Counted from the stretch's first letter, positions 1 through 12,228 are shown. The stretch is DNA of 33,965 nucleotides from Bigelowiella natans CCMP2755 (GCA_000320545.1 ADNK01001510.1:117501-151465); one strand, 5' to 3'. Translations and numbers: made by a program. The notes: a model not told the origin generated them from the letters alone.

Positions 1-1047
1 ATGCAAGTAGTTGATGGAGGGTAAATAGTTATCTTCTGTGTGCCTAATGATTGATGATGGATGGATGGTGATGATCATGGTGGTGGTGGTGGTGGTTGTG
101 GTGATAACAGCTAATAATAATTCTAGAAGATAGTAGTAGTATCTATCTCCAGCAAGGAATAATAGCTTTACATGCATTCACCACAACAATAATAAATAAT
201 AGGGATTTCTTCTCCTCCTCAATGACGAATAATACATAGGAACAATTACCATGGAAAACAATAATAAATAATAGGGATTTCTTCTCCTCCTCAATGACGA
301 ATAATACATAGGAACAATTACCATGGAAAAGCAATTCCGTTTTATTTTGCATCATCATCATCATCATCATCATCATTATCATCATCATCGTCATCAAGAT
401 GGAGAACAGCAACAAGACAACGCACCAACCAGCAAAATGAAGAGAAAAGCATTCCACAGTACACCCATGGCACCTGAACGTATTGATACACAGACTGTTG
501 ATAATAATAATAATAATAATCATCATCATCATCATCATGATCATGGTCATCGATTTTCCTTTTAATGGGTGAATATACCGTAACTCCAGGCACCGATTTG
601 TTCAGCAGATGCAGGGGAGACTCTTCTAGCACCGCAATACGATTTAAATTCCAATCACTACTACTTAGAGGTTGCCCGACCCCCCCACCCCCCCCCCCCT
701 CCTCCCTCCTCCTCCTCCTCCTCCTCTTCCAAGTCATCATCATCATCGTCGTCGTCCTCACCAATATCGTTATCATCGTCACCATTGCCAGCATCATCAT
801 CATTCTCGATCTTGTAATTTTTCCTTATTTCACTGCTATTCCGCATATGATCATTAGCCTTCTTCCCCTCACCATCATTTTTACACAAATTTCTTGCCTT
901 CTTTGTTGAATTCTTCAAGTTATTATTTCCATTCTTTTGCCTCCTCTTTTTCTCTTTCATCATCATCTTGTTCTTTTTCTTCTTCTCGGCCCCAAATCTA
1001 CCATGACGTAGTATATGCGGTCATCCACATCCAATTACATATATGGC

Positions 1048-1081
<34 letters not shown>

Positions 1082-1518
1082 ATTGTAATGGTAGTGTCTT
1101 ATTATGATAGAAAGAAGTAGTCTTCCTCCTCCACAGGATAATAGTGATGACGATGATAGATAGAAAGTGAATAACGTAATGTAACGTAACGCATACCCGC
1201 TTCCAAGAAGTGAGCTATTGACATCATTGCCATAATCCACCTGCAATTCTGGATTACCAGTCTTGACAGATTGCCAGTATCTACGCTCTATAGCACGGAT
1301 AGGACGACTCCTCTCATGCTCCTATTAGTTGGTTGGTTATTTAGTTTGGTACTAGTATTTTATCAAGGAAATGATGATGATGATGATGATGATGATAATG
1401 ATGATGATGACGATGATGATGATGATGGGTTCTTAGTCTACTTTTTATAACAAGAACATTGCCATAGTAAGAGTTTAGAAAACAACTGTCAAGTATAAGT
1501 CAGTGCTACTTATTCGAG

Positions 1519-1551
<33 letters not shown>

Positions 1552-2503
1552 ACAGTAGTAGTAGTAGTAGTAGTGGTAGTAGCAACATGGTAACAACAAC
1601 AACCTCTTATCATCATCGCTTGTTAAAATAGTATTGTTGTGAAGATTTATGTGTCATTAGACCAAAGGTTGTATTGATTTATTTCGATTGTTGTAGGTTG
1701 CTGGAAGATCATTGTTGTATTTTATTCTTGTTTATTCAATTGAACCAACGATCATTGTTGTATTATATCCTTGTTGTTTTATTCAATTCAACCAACGAAC
1801 GGTTATTTCGTATAACAACCAACCTCTATAATGGTGGACGATGCATTAGGAGGCGGAGTTGGGATCTCTAGGGAGAAAAAAGAAACCAACACACAGGTAA
1901 GAAGGAGAGGGCTAGTACCAGTATATCTGGATCAAACGATCAAAGGATATTATTTTTATTATTATTACTATTAAGAGCTAGTTGCTGCTACTTAATCTCC
2001 TCGCTCATCTCAAGATATATACGTCTCGATTTGCTTCTTCTTATAATTATTCATTCGTTATCATGCAACAACCACTGCACACGTTTAAGAATCTTCACTA
2101 AGTCGTATAAAATAATTAGAGGTGATATATGTTTGGAAAACCAACAAGCATCTACAATGGCCATCATCATCATGGTCATCATCATCGCTATCGTCATCAC
2201 CTAATTCGTCTAGATGTTTCCGTTCAAAAGCTCTTGACATATCTCGGTATCTACAGTACGTATGAATGTAGGAATGAGTGTCACATATAATATAATCTCA
2301 ATATCATCTGTATTTAGTCAGTGATAAGTGTAAGGGTCTAAATCAATCAATCAATAAGGATGAGCTTCATGTTTAACCGTCGCCAACAATAAATAATCGC
2401 TCACTGACTCACATGATGATGACTTTGCCGCAAAACAAATATGATGCAATAACGTCACAAATGTGATATATTTTACATAGATCTAGGATACTACAGAAGA
2501 TAA

Positions 2504-2580
<77 letters not shown>

Positions 2581-4938
2581 TTCTTGTAGTATTTTTAATA
2601 AAGATTACTCTTTCAAAGTATAATCTTTGCCTTCATCAAAGCCCTGTGCTTCCTGTAGTCGATGGACATGTTGGCGACGTGTAGAGAATCGATAAGTGTG
2701 GGGATTTATATGAAACCCCGGAGACCATCCTCCTTTTGGTGGAACAACGCTGCGGAAGAAACAACAACAACAACAACATTAACATTAACAAGAAATATCA
2801 TAATGATGAGTGAGTATGGTGATGAAAACAAATCCAAAAACAAATGTAGCAATTCTGACGAATAGCAGCCCTTTAATTTAATTAACAATCAGCAGCAGTA
2901 GCAGTAGCAGTAGTAGTAGTAGTAGTAGTAGTACTTTAAAATTCCCCATTTTTCACCAATCGGATGCAAGCTACGGATGTAGCGAATGGGGTTTTTGAAT
3001 TCTTGAGGAGTAGGATAAAATACAGGGCACTCAGGGACCTCATTCAGATCAATACGCACCTGCAACAAACAACAATAACAACAACCAGCAGAAGAACAAT
3101 ATTATACTCATGGGAGAGAAATAGTCTGCTGCCGTAGCGTAATATGGAAAATTGAAATGAGAATACTAGTGTAGTAAAGGTGGCGGTGGTGGTGGTGGCC
3201 TCTTTTGTTTGTATACAACTATCTATGGAAAAGTAGAAGTAAGTCATGGAAAGAGCAAGCCAAGATGAGCAATCAGAGGAAGAATAATACGTCAAGTTGA
3301 AGAAAGCACTACCAAAACAATAACATCTAATGATAATGCTACACCAAGAGTGAAATACTTCATATATTATCAATCAGTTAGTGCGACAGAATACTAGTGA
3401 TCATTGCTACCTGTGACAGCTTTGAATTTTCCAGTGCTTGCCGCAGCAACTTTTCCTCTGCGTTTTGACTTAAAGGAATCTCTAGAAGAACGTCTGATAG
3501 TATCCTTCCGTTTTGAGGGTAAACAAGGCAATCATTCAACTACACCATTTTATACAATTACTGATATATGAACCAATCATAATAAACACATGCACTACAA
3601 TGCATCTTTGAATTTCATGTAGTACAAGATGTGTTCTACTCCTGGTGGTGATGGTGGTGGTGGTTCTGCTGATGCTAAAATGGATTATTGATCAACGCAT
3701 TGCAGTGTGTTTGTAGTAGTAGTAGTAGGTGGTAATAAGCTGTCTTCCTACATGCCCTGCTTGCTACTACTACTACTACTACCCGTTAGAGTCGCAGAAT
3801 GTGTTATTCTTCAGTTGTTTCGCCGTTGTTATTCTTGTAGAACTATGGCCTCCCCCCTCTCCACCCCCCCCCCCCCCTCCTCCTCCTTCACTGCCAGCTG
3901 CGTTGTTCTTCTTCGCCCGGCGCACACGCTTCTTTCCTGAGCTACTACTACTGGTGTTGGTACTATTACTGCTGCTGCTGGTATCCTCCATATTCCCACC
4001 ACGCGCACGTTTCGATCCATACTCAGCTGAAAAAGTAAATAGATGAAATATAGATGGAATAATAATGGTGAAAAGGGCGGAGCGGGGAAGAATGGGGGAT
4101 AGAAGGAACAAAAGGGGGAATTGAATACAAATACTAGCGGTTTCTATTTCATTTATCCCATAGGTCTCACACAGAAATGTGCAGAATATTTTTCGCAAAT
4201 TCAAGCAAATTCAACACCATAAAATAAAAATATATTGGTAAGAATATATATTGTACATAAGACTAAACTATACAACTTGAGACATGAAATGCCAAGGCAA
4301 AATCTAAATTTTTCAACAGACGTGCCGTAATCACAGCCCAGTTTCCCATTACCGTGTTCTTTTTTTATCCGGGTTGACGATAGAGAGGATGGGGGAGATG
4401 AAGATGGTGATAATGACTTCATCTGTGAACAATAAAAAGGACAAGAAATTGTATATTCTCAAATCATAATCGGAGAATACCGTCTTATAGTCTAAACCTT
4501 GGTGTGGATTTGTGTTTTCCTTTTAGACATTAGGAGAAATCCTGGTTTAGGAAGTAGGCGGACTGTTTCTGCTTCTATTCTTTCTTCCTGCGAACAATTT
4601 CCACACCGCCAAGATGACTTTGAGGCGACCTCGGCGCAATAAACATGAACCTGGAAAAGAGGTATCCAATTTTCTCACAATTTATTTTCTCACAATTTCT
4701 ATCTAGTTTTCTTGAAATATTACACTATGGCTACCATCACACTTTCAACATCATCGATAACATTGATTATTTTCTAAGTAATAATTTTCCGATATCGCTC
4801 TCATTTGTTCCCAGAATCTTTCTCGATTGGCATTTGAACCTGAACGGATCGGCAACTAGAACATATCGCCATCATTTCTGGATCCTCATCAGAAAGACAA
4901 AGCTCACAGAGAAGGAGATCAGATGAACCGAAGCTCAT
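1..4938 (-). CDS. PHD-JmjN-JmjC histone lysine demethylase, multi-exon, 3' part beyond the window
   Basis: Inferred nuclear Fe(II)/2-oxoglutarate histone lysine demethylase of the KDM5/plant JMJ14 type. Reading spliced exons on the minus strand gives, in order: a complete C4HC3 PHD finger (C11, C14, C26, C29, H35, C38, C49, C52); a Ser/Lys/Arg-rich linker with a Gly run; a JmjN domain (CPVFYPTPQEFKNPIRYI, then VVPPKGGW); an FSTRRQ helix; a YWQSVK...VDYGNDV segment; GSGF; WNLNRIAVLEE; VPWVYCGMLFSSFCW; and HTEDNYLPSINYLH at the window edge. The last carries the first His and the Glu of the Fe-binding HxE site. The second metal His lies outside. No ARID is seen between JmjN and JmjC, as in plant JMJ14-type proteins. 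The PHD lying before JmjN is unusual for this family. Start: ATG 4938 opens the PHD exon, but a CAG acceptor at 4953-4951 leaves an upstream exon possible. Exon phases agree at every junction except for a one-base problem in a poly-G tract near 680-699. Confidence 0.85.
78..96. repeat. (TGG)n microsatellite
   Basis: Six TGG units in the intron between the last two visible exons of the demethylase gene. Confidence 0.9.
184..330. repeat. 72-bp tandem duplication, two copies
   Basis: Copies at about 186-257 and 258-329 are identical by eye, including an ATACATAGGAACAATTACC segment. The period is a multiple of three. The duplication lies inside the intron that splits the JmjC metal-binding region of the demethylase gene, next to a CAT tract (350-389). 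Confidence 0.9.
350..389. repeat. (CAT)n microsatellite
   Basis: Slightly interrupted CAT tract, 41 nt from the FCW exon donor of the demethylase gene (minus-strand GT at 429-428). A second ATA/CAT tract lies at 501-538 in the next intron. Confidence 0.9.
680..730. repeat. poly-C tracts and (TCC)n inside a coding exon
   Basis: Seven C at 680-686, A, twelve C at 688-699, then TCC repeats to about 730. On the coding (minus) strand these are poly-Glu then poly-Gly codons. The Glu-rich frame from the GSGF side and the frame of WNLNRIAVLEE differ by one base across the tract, so either the homopolymer length is miscalled here or the tract is a true frameshift site. Confidence 0.85.
1048..1080. 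repeat. (AGT)n microsatellite
   Basis: Eleven AGT units in the intron between the GSGF exon and the VDYGNDV exon of the demethylase gene. Confidence 0.95.
1371..1580. repeat. (GAT)n and (GTA)n tracts
   Basis: Interrupted GAT/ATG tract at about 1371-1428 and GTA tract at about 1519-1580, both in the intron between demethylase exons 1867-1824 and 1321-1197. Confidence 0.9.
2507..2578. repeat. compound (AT)n(GT)n microsatellite
   Basis: About 21 AT units run directly into about 15 GT units, in the intron between demethylase exons 2749-2609 and 2250-2201. A compound Z-DNA-prone tract. Confidence 0.95.
2891..2934. repeat. (CAG/TAG)n tract forming the intron start
   Basis: On the minus strand the JmjN exon ends at 2935 and the intron begins GTACTACTAC, so the first intron bases are the trinucleotide repeat itself. 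Confidence 0.85.
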
Positions 4939-5764
4939 CTTCGTACGCTTCTGAGGGGATGGGAGATAGCGTATCGAAGAGTAAATTGAAGTGTGAATTG
5001 AAGGGTGAAGTGCGTTTCTCCTTAAGAGCAAAGCAATCTATGTCGAAAAAATAAATTTTCTTCTCGGCTAGAAAACAAGCACTGACGATTTCACCCAAAA
5101 TATCCACCAAGAGATTATGCTCTGGCGTCTTCACGATGAGATTCATGGTAATCGCTTGTGTAATTTTCAAAAGTTTGTTGTCGTATCTTGTATAGCCGAT
5201 GAGATACGTCTATCCGACAAATTAGATATTCGGTGCGTTTTTTTCAGGGTAAAGGTGCCGGTCGGCCGCGTAGATGGTACTGAGATGCCTTCAGCTTTAA
5301 GTTTCTGGAAATGTTTTCTGCTTTTGATAAGGCCCTAAATAAGTGATAACAGTATAAGTGCGTCTAGGATTTTGAAAGGACGGCAGTAATGAATCACCTT
5401 ATAATTGGCACATTAATTGCACATAAAAATTGAAATAATTCCCACTATAAGAGAGATAAAAGAGAGTTAAGGTTACTTAATTCGTTAGATTTTGGTAGGA
5501 AATAGAAGACTGAAACCCACAAGAGAGAGACGGGTTGCAGCCGACGTGCTGTCTACGTCTACGCAACATCACATGACTCACTTGGCACTCTCTTACAACT
5601 ATTACCCAACTCTCTTTCGTAGGACTGTTTTGGTACAAATTCGGTACTTATTGTCTCTTTTTGATGAGACAAAGAGAATTTACACTGTGTTTGGTCTTTA
5701 ATTCCTCGCAGGGCCCCTACTTTCAGCACATAACTTGAAGACATTTTTTGTTACATAGCGGAGG
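4939..5764. other. divergent intergenic region between demethylase and transketolase
   Basis: About 0.8 kb between the inferred starts of two head-to-head genes. It should hold both promoters. A minus-strand open stretch near 5170-4940 shows no recognised domain and does not join in phase to the PHD exon, so I leave it uncalled. An in-frame TAG at 5756-5758 lies just before the first transketolase ATG. No clear TATA element stands out. Confidence 0.5.
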
Positions 5765-8321
5765 ATGTACGGCTCCCACCCCCATAATGACCTCGAGACC
5801 CAGCAGGTTCATCCTTCCATGAAGGCAAACAAGAGATCCCCTCTTCTGAAGGCTCTCTTGGCAAGCGCGGTCTTCCTTTCCTGTGCAGTTGCCTTCGTGG
5901 CTGTCAGGAACGCGCAAAGCGGTAATGACTAGACAGTTTTTTGAAACTAATTAAGCAAGAATACATTTGATTATAGAGATACAATCATTATAGTTGGAAA
6001 GTATATTTGTGCTAGATTGAATTTGAAAACAAAGGGAGAAGAGCGGGGGGGTTAAAGGGGGGATGTACCAGTATACAAGTTTGAGACAAGAGAAATGATG
6101 AATGCATGATAATTATCTGTCTTTACGGTTTACAGGCAATCTTGAGGCCTCTGTTGCCAATCGTGTCAATGTGATGCCAATGATGACGCAATTCCGTGCC
6201 CCAATGCACATGGCTCCTCAGCATCATCGCCAATCAGAGATGAAAGTACGATCTGCTGCCCAGAAGCATGTTGCATCTACGGTCGCACCTCCTGCATCTA
6301 TTACTGAAACTGAGATGCAGTCCCTTGCCCGTGCTGCTGACGAAGAACGTGGATTGGCTATGGACGGTGTCACTGCTGCAAACTCTGGTCACCTCGGTCT
6401 TCCTCTTGGAGCTGCTGAGATTGGTGCTATTCTCTGGGGAAAGTCTATGACCTACAATCCAGAGGACCCTAAGTGGATTAACCGTGATCGATTCATCCTC
6501 TCTGCAGGCCATGGATCTATGTTCATCTATTCCTGGTTGAACCTTGCTGGTTATGATCTCCCCATGGAAGAGCTGAAGAATTTCCGTCAGCATCACTCCA
6601 TGACCCCAGGTCACCCTGAGTTCCCTAACTCTGAGCATACCACTCCTGGAATCGAGTCCACCACTGGACCTCTAGGACAGGGTGTTTCGAATGCTGTTGG
6701 TATGGCTGCTGCTGAGAAGATGGCTGCTGCTACCTACAACACAGAGGAGCATAAAATCATTGATAACCACATCTTCGCTCTTGCTGGAGACGGATGTCTT
6801 CAGGAAGGTGTTGCTTTCGAGGCTGCTGCTTTCGCTGCACACGAGAAGCTTGACAACTTGATCGTTCTATACGATGCTAATGATGTCACCCTTGACAAGA
6901 TGGCTGAATTCACACAATCTGAGGATGTCATCACCCGGTACAAGGCTATGGGATGGGATGCTGTTGTTGTTGATGGCCATGATATTGAAGCAGTCTATGC
7001 CGCTATTGAAACTGCAAAGGCTGAGAACAACGGAAAGCCAAAGCTCCTTATGTGTCGCACAGTGATCGGTAAGGGTATCGATGAGGTTGCAGGAACCAAT
7101 GCTGCTCACGGAGAGGCTGGCGTCAAGTTTACTGATGAGTCTCGTGCAAAGCTTGGACTCCCAGAGGAGAAGTTCTACGTCTCTCCTGAGACCCGCGATT
7201 TCTTTTCCAACCGTAAGACTGAGTTAAAGGCTACTTACGATCAGTGGCAATCTACCTTTACCGCTTGGAAGGCTGCAAACCCTGCAAAGGCTGATCAGCT
7301 TCAGAAGGCAGTTGACCGTCATACTCCTTCGGTAGAGGAGATGTTCGCTCAGATCCCTGCTCGTGACGATATTTCTGCTGAGGCAACTCGTATCTCTGGT
7401 TCCACTGCTCTCAATGATATTGCCAAGATCTTCCCTGATGTAATCTCCGGATCTGCTGATCTCCACGGTTCCAACAAGAACTACATCTCAGGAGGTGGAG
7501 ACTTCGGGGGAGAACCTTCACTTGGAAAAGATTACACTGGACGTAACGTGTACTACGGTATCCGTGAACACGCTATGGGAGCTATTATGAACGGATTCGC
7601 TTACTATGGACTTAACCGCCCTTCTGGAGCGACGTTCTTGGTTTTCGCTGATTACATGCGTTCCCCTGTGCGTGTTGCTGCACTAGCTGAGCTTCCTGTG
7701 AGCTATATTTGGACTCATGATTCTATCGGTGTTGGAGAGGATGGTCCTACTCACCAGCCTATTGAACAGGTCTCTTCCCTCCGTCTGATCCCTAATCTTG
7801 ATGTCATGCGTCCTGCAGACCCTGAAGAGACTGTGGGAGCATACGTTGGTACTATGGAACGTCAAAATGGTCCAACTGCTCTCATCCTCACTCGTCAGAA
7901 TGTTCCTAACCTGAAAGAAATCCCTGTTGAAACCCGCCGTATGGGAGCGATTAAGGGAGGCTACATCGCTAAAAAGGAAACTGGAGAACTTAAAACCATC
8001 ATTCTTGCTTCTGGATCCGAGCTCAGCACTGCCATGGATGCTGCGAAGCAGATGGGTGATGGTGTGCGTGTTGTATCTATGCCTTGCATGGAGCGATTTG
8101 ACCGCCAAGATGACAGCTATAAGGCTGAAGTACTTCCAGCCTCGTGCCGTAAGCGTGTTGCTATCGAAGCTGGTGCATCCGGTATGTGGTACAAGTACGT
8201 TGGTCTTGACGGTAAGGTGATCGGGGTTGACAGATTCGGTTTCTCTGCACCTGGTGACATCGTTTTCAAGGAACTTGGTTTTACCGCTGATAACGTGGTT
8301 GCGACAGCAAAGGCTCTCTAA
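5765..8321 (+). CDS. TKT: plastid transketolase precursor, two exons
   Basis: Thiamine-diphosphate enzyme moving two-carbon units between sugar phosphates in the Calvin cycle and pentose phosphate pathway; here predicted in the plastid. Exons 5765-5921 and 6136-8321 join in phase (G plus GC) across a 214-bp GT-AG intron to give 780 residues. Transketolase signatures are intact: SAGHGS (about residue 175), GDG with following D and N for ThDP/Mg (about 270), GIREHAM with the catalytic Glu (about 530), and GEDGPTHQP (about 586). The N-terminus has a Lys/Arg start, a hydrophobic core ([17 protein letters not shown]) and then FVAV, like the Phe-led cleavage motif of red-lineage secondary plastids, followed by a Met/Gln/His/Arg-rich transit-like stretch. 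ATG 5819 gives the more usual signal-peptide length; ATG 5765 adds 18 polar residues. Codon use is even, as in a well-expressed gene, and an AATAAA lies at 8336. Confidence 0.95.
5922..6135 (+). other. transketolase intron
   Basis: Begins GTAATG and ends TTTACAG. It has an in-frame stop soon after the donor, and it separates the signal peptide exon from the rest. Removing it restores the reading frame exactly. Phase 1. Confidence 0.9.
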
Positions 8322-9327
8322 ATTGCAACGTCACAAATAAAACCGTACTAAACTGTACGTAAAGTTACATCGCGGCTTTAAGGTTTAGCCCATTAGGAAA
8401 GAAGATAGTGATGCTACCTTCGCACCGAGATTCATGTCATCACTGTGCATCTAATACAGCATTCTACATGAGCATCGCTTGAAATCATAGCATCACACAC
8501 AACGGTTTTCGGTAAACTTGAAAAGCACACTCATTGGCATGTGCTCATTGATCTACATGTAGTGATGTCTGAAAAATGTGCGAATTCTCTTGCATTTCAC
8601 GTTGACATTCAATGATGCATGAGCGCTTCACATGTGAGACGGATGTAATGAGGTATGATCAAATCTTTTCGATCAATGGTCATCCTGATGTAGCTGTGCT
8701 GCTTTGCATCTGCTGTGCCCATGAATCTTGTCATGTCATTCTAGCAATTTAGTTTGGCGCAGTAGGTCCGCAGTGCTAGATCGAATAGGTCATGTTTTGG
8801 GTTGCGATTTTTGCGGCTTGCGTGGGTGGAAAAAAAAACTGGAGCATGCTCCATCTGCTGCTGCGTTAGCATCAAAAGTCATCATTATTGCGCAACAAAA
8901 CGTGCGTACAGAGGTATAGTATAGAGGTGGACTTGTAGGAGTTCAGCAAGTCTAGTATTGCATTGTGCATGTGCAAAGCAAAGCATGATTGCAACTGCCG
9001 CTGCTGTATCGTACATGTGCCTAGCTAGCTAGTTTGTGTGCGACGACGAAATTGAATGGTGCATGAGCATGCGCGCATGAGTAGATTTGATAATGAGATG
9101 CGGATCATCATGTCAAAAGATCAAGTAGCACCGGACACCATAGGTTCTCCCATATGTAAGTGTGCTTTTCTTCTTTCATAATTCCTTCCACCCAAGATTA
9201 CCTTGCCGCATCAGCCAAAATCTGTAAAAGTAACATTCTTATTCTGCCCTTATATATGAATTAACAACCATGCTCTTACCCCTCTATCTCTTCGTCACCA
9301 AGTTCCTGCATAAAGAGATTTTATTGA
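8322..9327. other. intergenic region between converging transketolase and TAB2-like genes
   Basis: Holds the transketolase 3' end (AATAAA at 8336-8341) and then about 0.9 kb with no convincing coding frame. About 8500-9110 is rich in CATG, TGCATG and ACATGTG words, unlike the AT-rich simple repeats of the neighbouring introns. Similar DNA recurs at about 20930-21320 and 33090-33600. Confidence 0.6.
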
Positions 9328-9476
9328 TCAGTCATTCTGTCCACTGTCTATTTTATTTGGATCAACGAATACCTTCCTTCGATTGAAAACAATATCCATG
9401 AGACCAAACTTTGGCAGCTAACAATATGGTAAAAATTAATAATAATAATATCACACACGCACAGAAACCCACACGT

Positions 9477-9521
<45 letters not shown>

Positions 9522-10552
9522 GTATGTGTGTATTTTATCAAAATATACAATATATTTTTTTGGCATTATATCTGGCAATCCAGCATTATATAATCGTAGA
9601 TATTTAATGATGGGAGAACACTTTCGTGCCATCATCTGTTATATGACTTACTTGGTGAATAGCTAAAAAATGCAATCCTCCCAAAGCTTCCTGCATATAT
9701 TCAAGAAACGTCTCAGGCAAAGAAAGTGCGTTGTAAAATACTAATAATAACCTTTCTTGCTTCAAAGGATGCTGCCTCTCGTAACAGCCTTTCGTCATCT
9801 AGACGGCCAACCTAATAATACACGTGTTTCATTCAGAATTCCTACCTCACTATCATTTCCATGCGTATTTGCGTGTTGTTAAACTCGTTGGATCGAATTT
9901 GGTATTACTGATATATACGACGACTATGACGACTATGACCTTCCATTTGTCTTCAACACCAACATCATATACAATTTCTCCTCTGTCTTCATCGATAGAC
10001 ACCTTCATTTTCAGCAATTGAAAATGAATAATTAGAATGTTAAATAAATTGTAAATTTGAAGTTGTAGTTCATTCAGTGTAATAATCCATTACAAGACAA
10101 TTATTTAGTCTGCTTCATATTTAATCGATCTCCTCTCTTCTTTCTTGGATGATGGATGGACTTATGATACCGAGGATATGTCGCCACTATCAACCGCAAC
10201 ACCTGTTTATATGATATTTCATGATTCGTATGGTGTAGTCGGTGATAATTTCTTCATTTTTAGACGCTGCTAATTCATTAGTAGGAATAGTGTGTATAAG
10301 GGGTAGATGTATTCTTAAATCCTATGAAAAAGAAATTTATACGATAGGTATGAAGTTAAATGTATCATCAAGCAGAACTGAGTGATGATGATGATAATGA
10401 TGGCTAATCTCATAAAGCTATAATTAAACAGCAGTAACACCTTGAAGGGCAACTGCCAATGCACGCGCTCTGGTGCTAAAAAAAGAGGATAGAAAGTCAG
10501 ATTGTAGAAAGTGAAGGGAAATTTGAGAAGGAGGGAGGGAAGAGGAAAGGTG

Positions 10553-10585
<33 letters not shown>

Positions 10586-10893
10586 CTGCCATGATTACTA
10601 TAATCATAATGATGACATTCAACATTACCTGTACACCACCAACCCAGGAATCATAGTACTTTTTGGAATAGAATCTGGAATCTAATACGAAGTATCATCA
10701 TTTAGTACTACGCCTAATCTTTGTTATTATTACTAATATTCATAATAATGTTGCGGTGATGTTTAACGTTGTTGGTGATAATGATAATGATGCGGATGGC
10801 GGGAACTCTCCCTCTGATAACATCTCAGGATTACATGTGGAAAAAACGATGGCCTCTCTCCAGATTCTGTACGTCATTCTGGGAAGTCATCAT

Positions 10894-10925
<32 letters not shown>

Positions 10926-11675
10926 CAAACATACCGGACAAACACGGCCAGCTTCCTTCATATCTTTCGTATTTTCAATTATATCTGCCAACTGAACCTT
11001 TAATGGTAAGAATATAAGTAGAAAAGCAATATTAAATATTTCTGTGTTATCTAACTGGCAGCACAATCCCCACCATGAACAATAAAAGTAACAACATTTA
11101 CCTTATTTACTAATTGGACTTATTTAAAAACTACTTGTTTTATTATAACCATTATCAACTTGGAAAAGACTTGGAAATATATTTTTGATGGCAGATACTA
11201 TATGTGTTAGTTTGAGGATCTTCTTCTTCTTCTTCTTCTTCTTCTTTCACATGCTCTAACAACAATATTAGTTGATCTACCACCTCCCCCTACCTATCTT
11301 CCTCCTCCTCCTTACTTACTAGCTACTTACTACAACTTAATACGATCACTAACTACTACTACTTACTTCCCTACCTACTTACTTACTACAACAACTTACT
11401 ACACCAACAGCTAACTACAACCACTAACTACTACCAACTACTGCTACTACTACCTCAGAGAAACTCCAGTCCTCGCCTTCCAAATACATTGGAAGTTTCT
11501 CAGACGGACGCGTGTAAACAAATCCCGCTAATGAAGGAGAAAAATCAGGAAGAAGAATAATCATGTTCATTTCTATAATGAGCGATGATAATGATGACGA
11601 CGATAATAACGTTATCGATGATGATGACGATGATGGTGATGATGATGATAGTAATGCGACAGTAGAGAATATCTC

Positions 11676-11722
<47 letters not shown>

Positions 11723-11836
11723 TAAATTGTCATGTAGCTAAAACACAGCACTGGCAATAACCTCGAATCATTTTCAGATGAAGATGATGGTAACAGTAGT
11801 AGTTTTATTGGCAGTAGTAGTAATAGTAGTAATAGC

Positions 11837-11867
<31 letters not shown>

Positions 11868-11902
11868 TAAGTAGTAGCTACAGTAATAGTAGTAATAATA
11901 GC

Positions 11903-11933
<31 letters not shown>

Positions 11934-12176
11934 TAAGTAGTAGCTATAGTTTTTCTTCACTTACATTGAGATGAGCCGACATTCTTTTTTTTCTTTGGTA
12001 CAAATCCCTCCATAAAGGGGTACACCTTATCATCAACGATTACACTACTTTTACCACCACAAATTATTAACTTCTTGAATGGTATGGCAGTTAGTTCATG
12101 TTAATATAGATAGCTCTCTCTGTATCAAGAAAGGAGTACTGGAATAAATTGCAGATAGGATGCTATATTATATGTG

Positions 12177-12228
<52 letters not shown>

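Larger units (their letters stand above)
1..4938 (-). other. exon map of the JmjC demethylase gene
   Basis: Exons in transcription order: 4938-4840 (first PHD half), 4650-4498 (second PHD half), 4422-4353, 4026-3783 (Ser/Lys/Gly-rich), 3504-3411 (helical), 3059-2935 (JmjN), 2749-2609 (end of JmjN and following helix), 2250-2201, 1867-1824, 1321-1197, 997-579 (GSGF, charged insert, WNLN segment), 473-430 (VPWVYCGM...FCW), 43-1 (HTED, continues). All proposed introns begin GT and end AG. Codon phase carries over at each junction: for example exon 4353 leaves one base and 4026 supplies two, and 430 leaves TG and 43 supplies G to make the Trp before HTED. Least certain are the donor at 4497, the AAG acceptor before 3504, and the 997-579 exon. 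Confidence 0.75.

Noticed and set aside
143-565. several His-, Met- or Asn-rich frames on both strands
   Set aside because: CAT/ATG/ATA repeats and the 72-bp duplication within demethylase introns; only 473-430 is supported as coding.
11563-11760. small acidic plus-strand frame (Asp-rich, then Thr-His repeats)
   Set aside because: Produced by GAT and AC repeats inside a TAB2-like intron.
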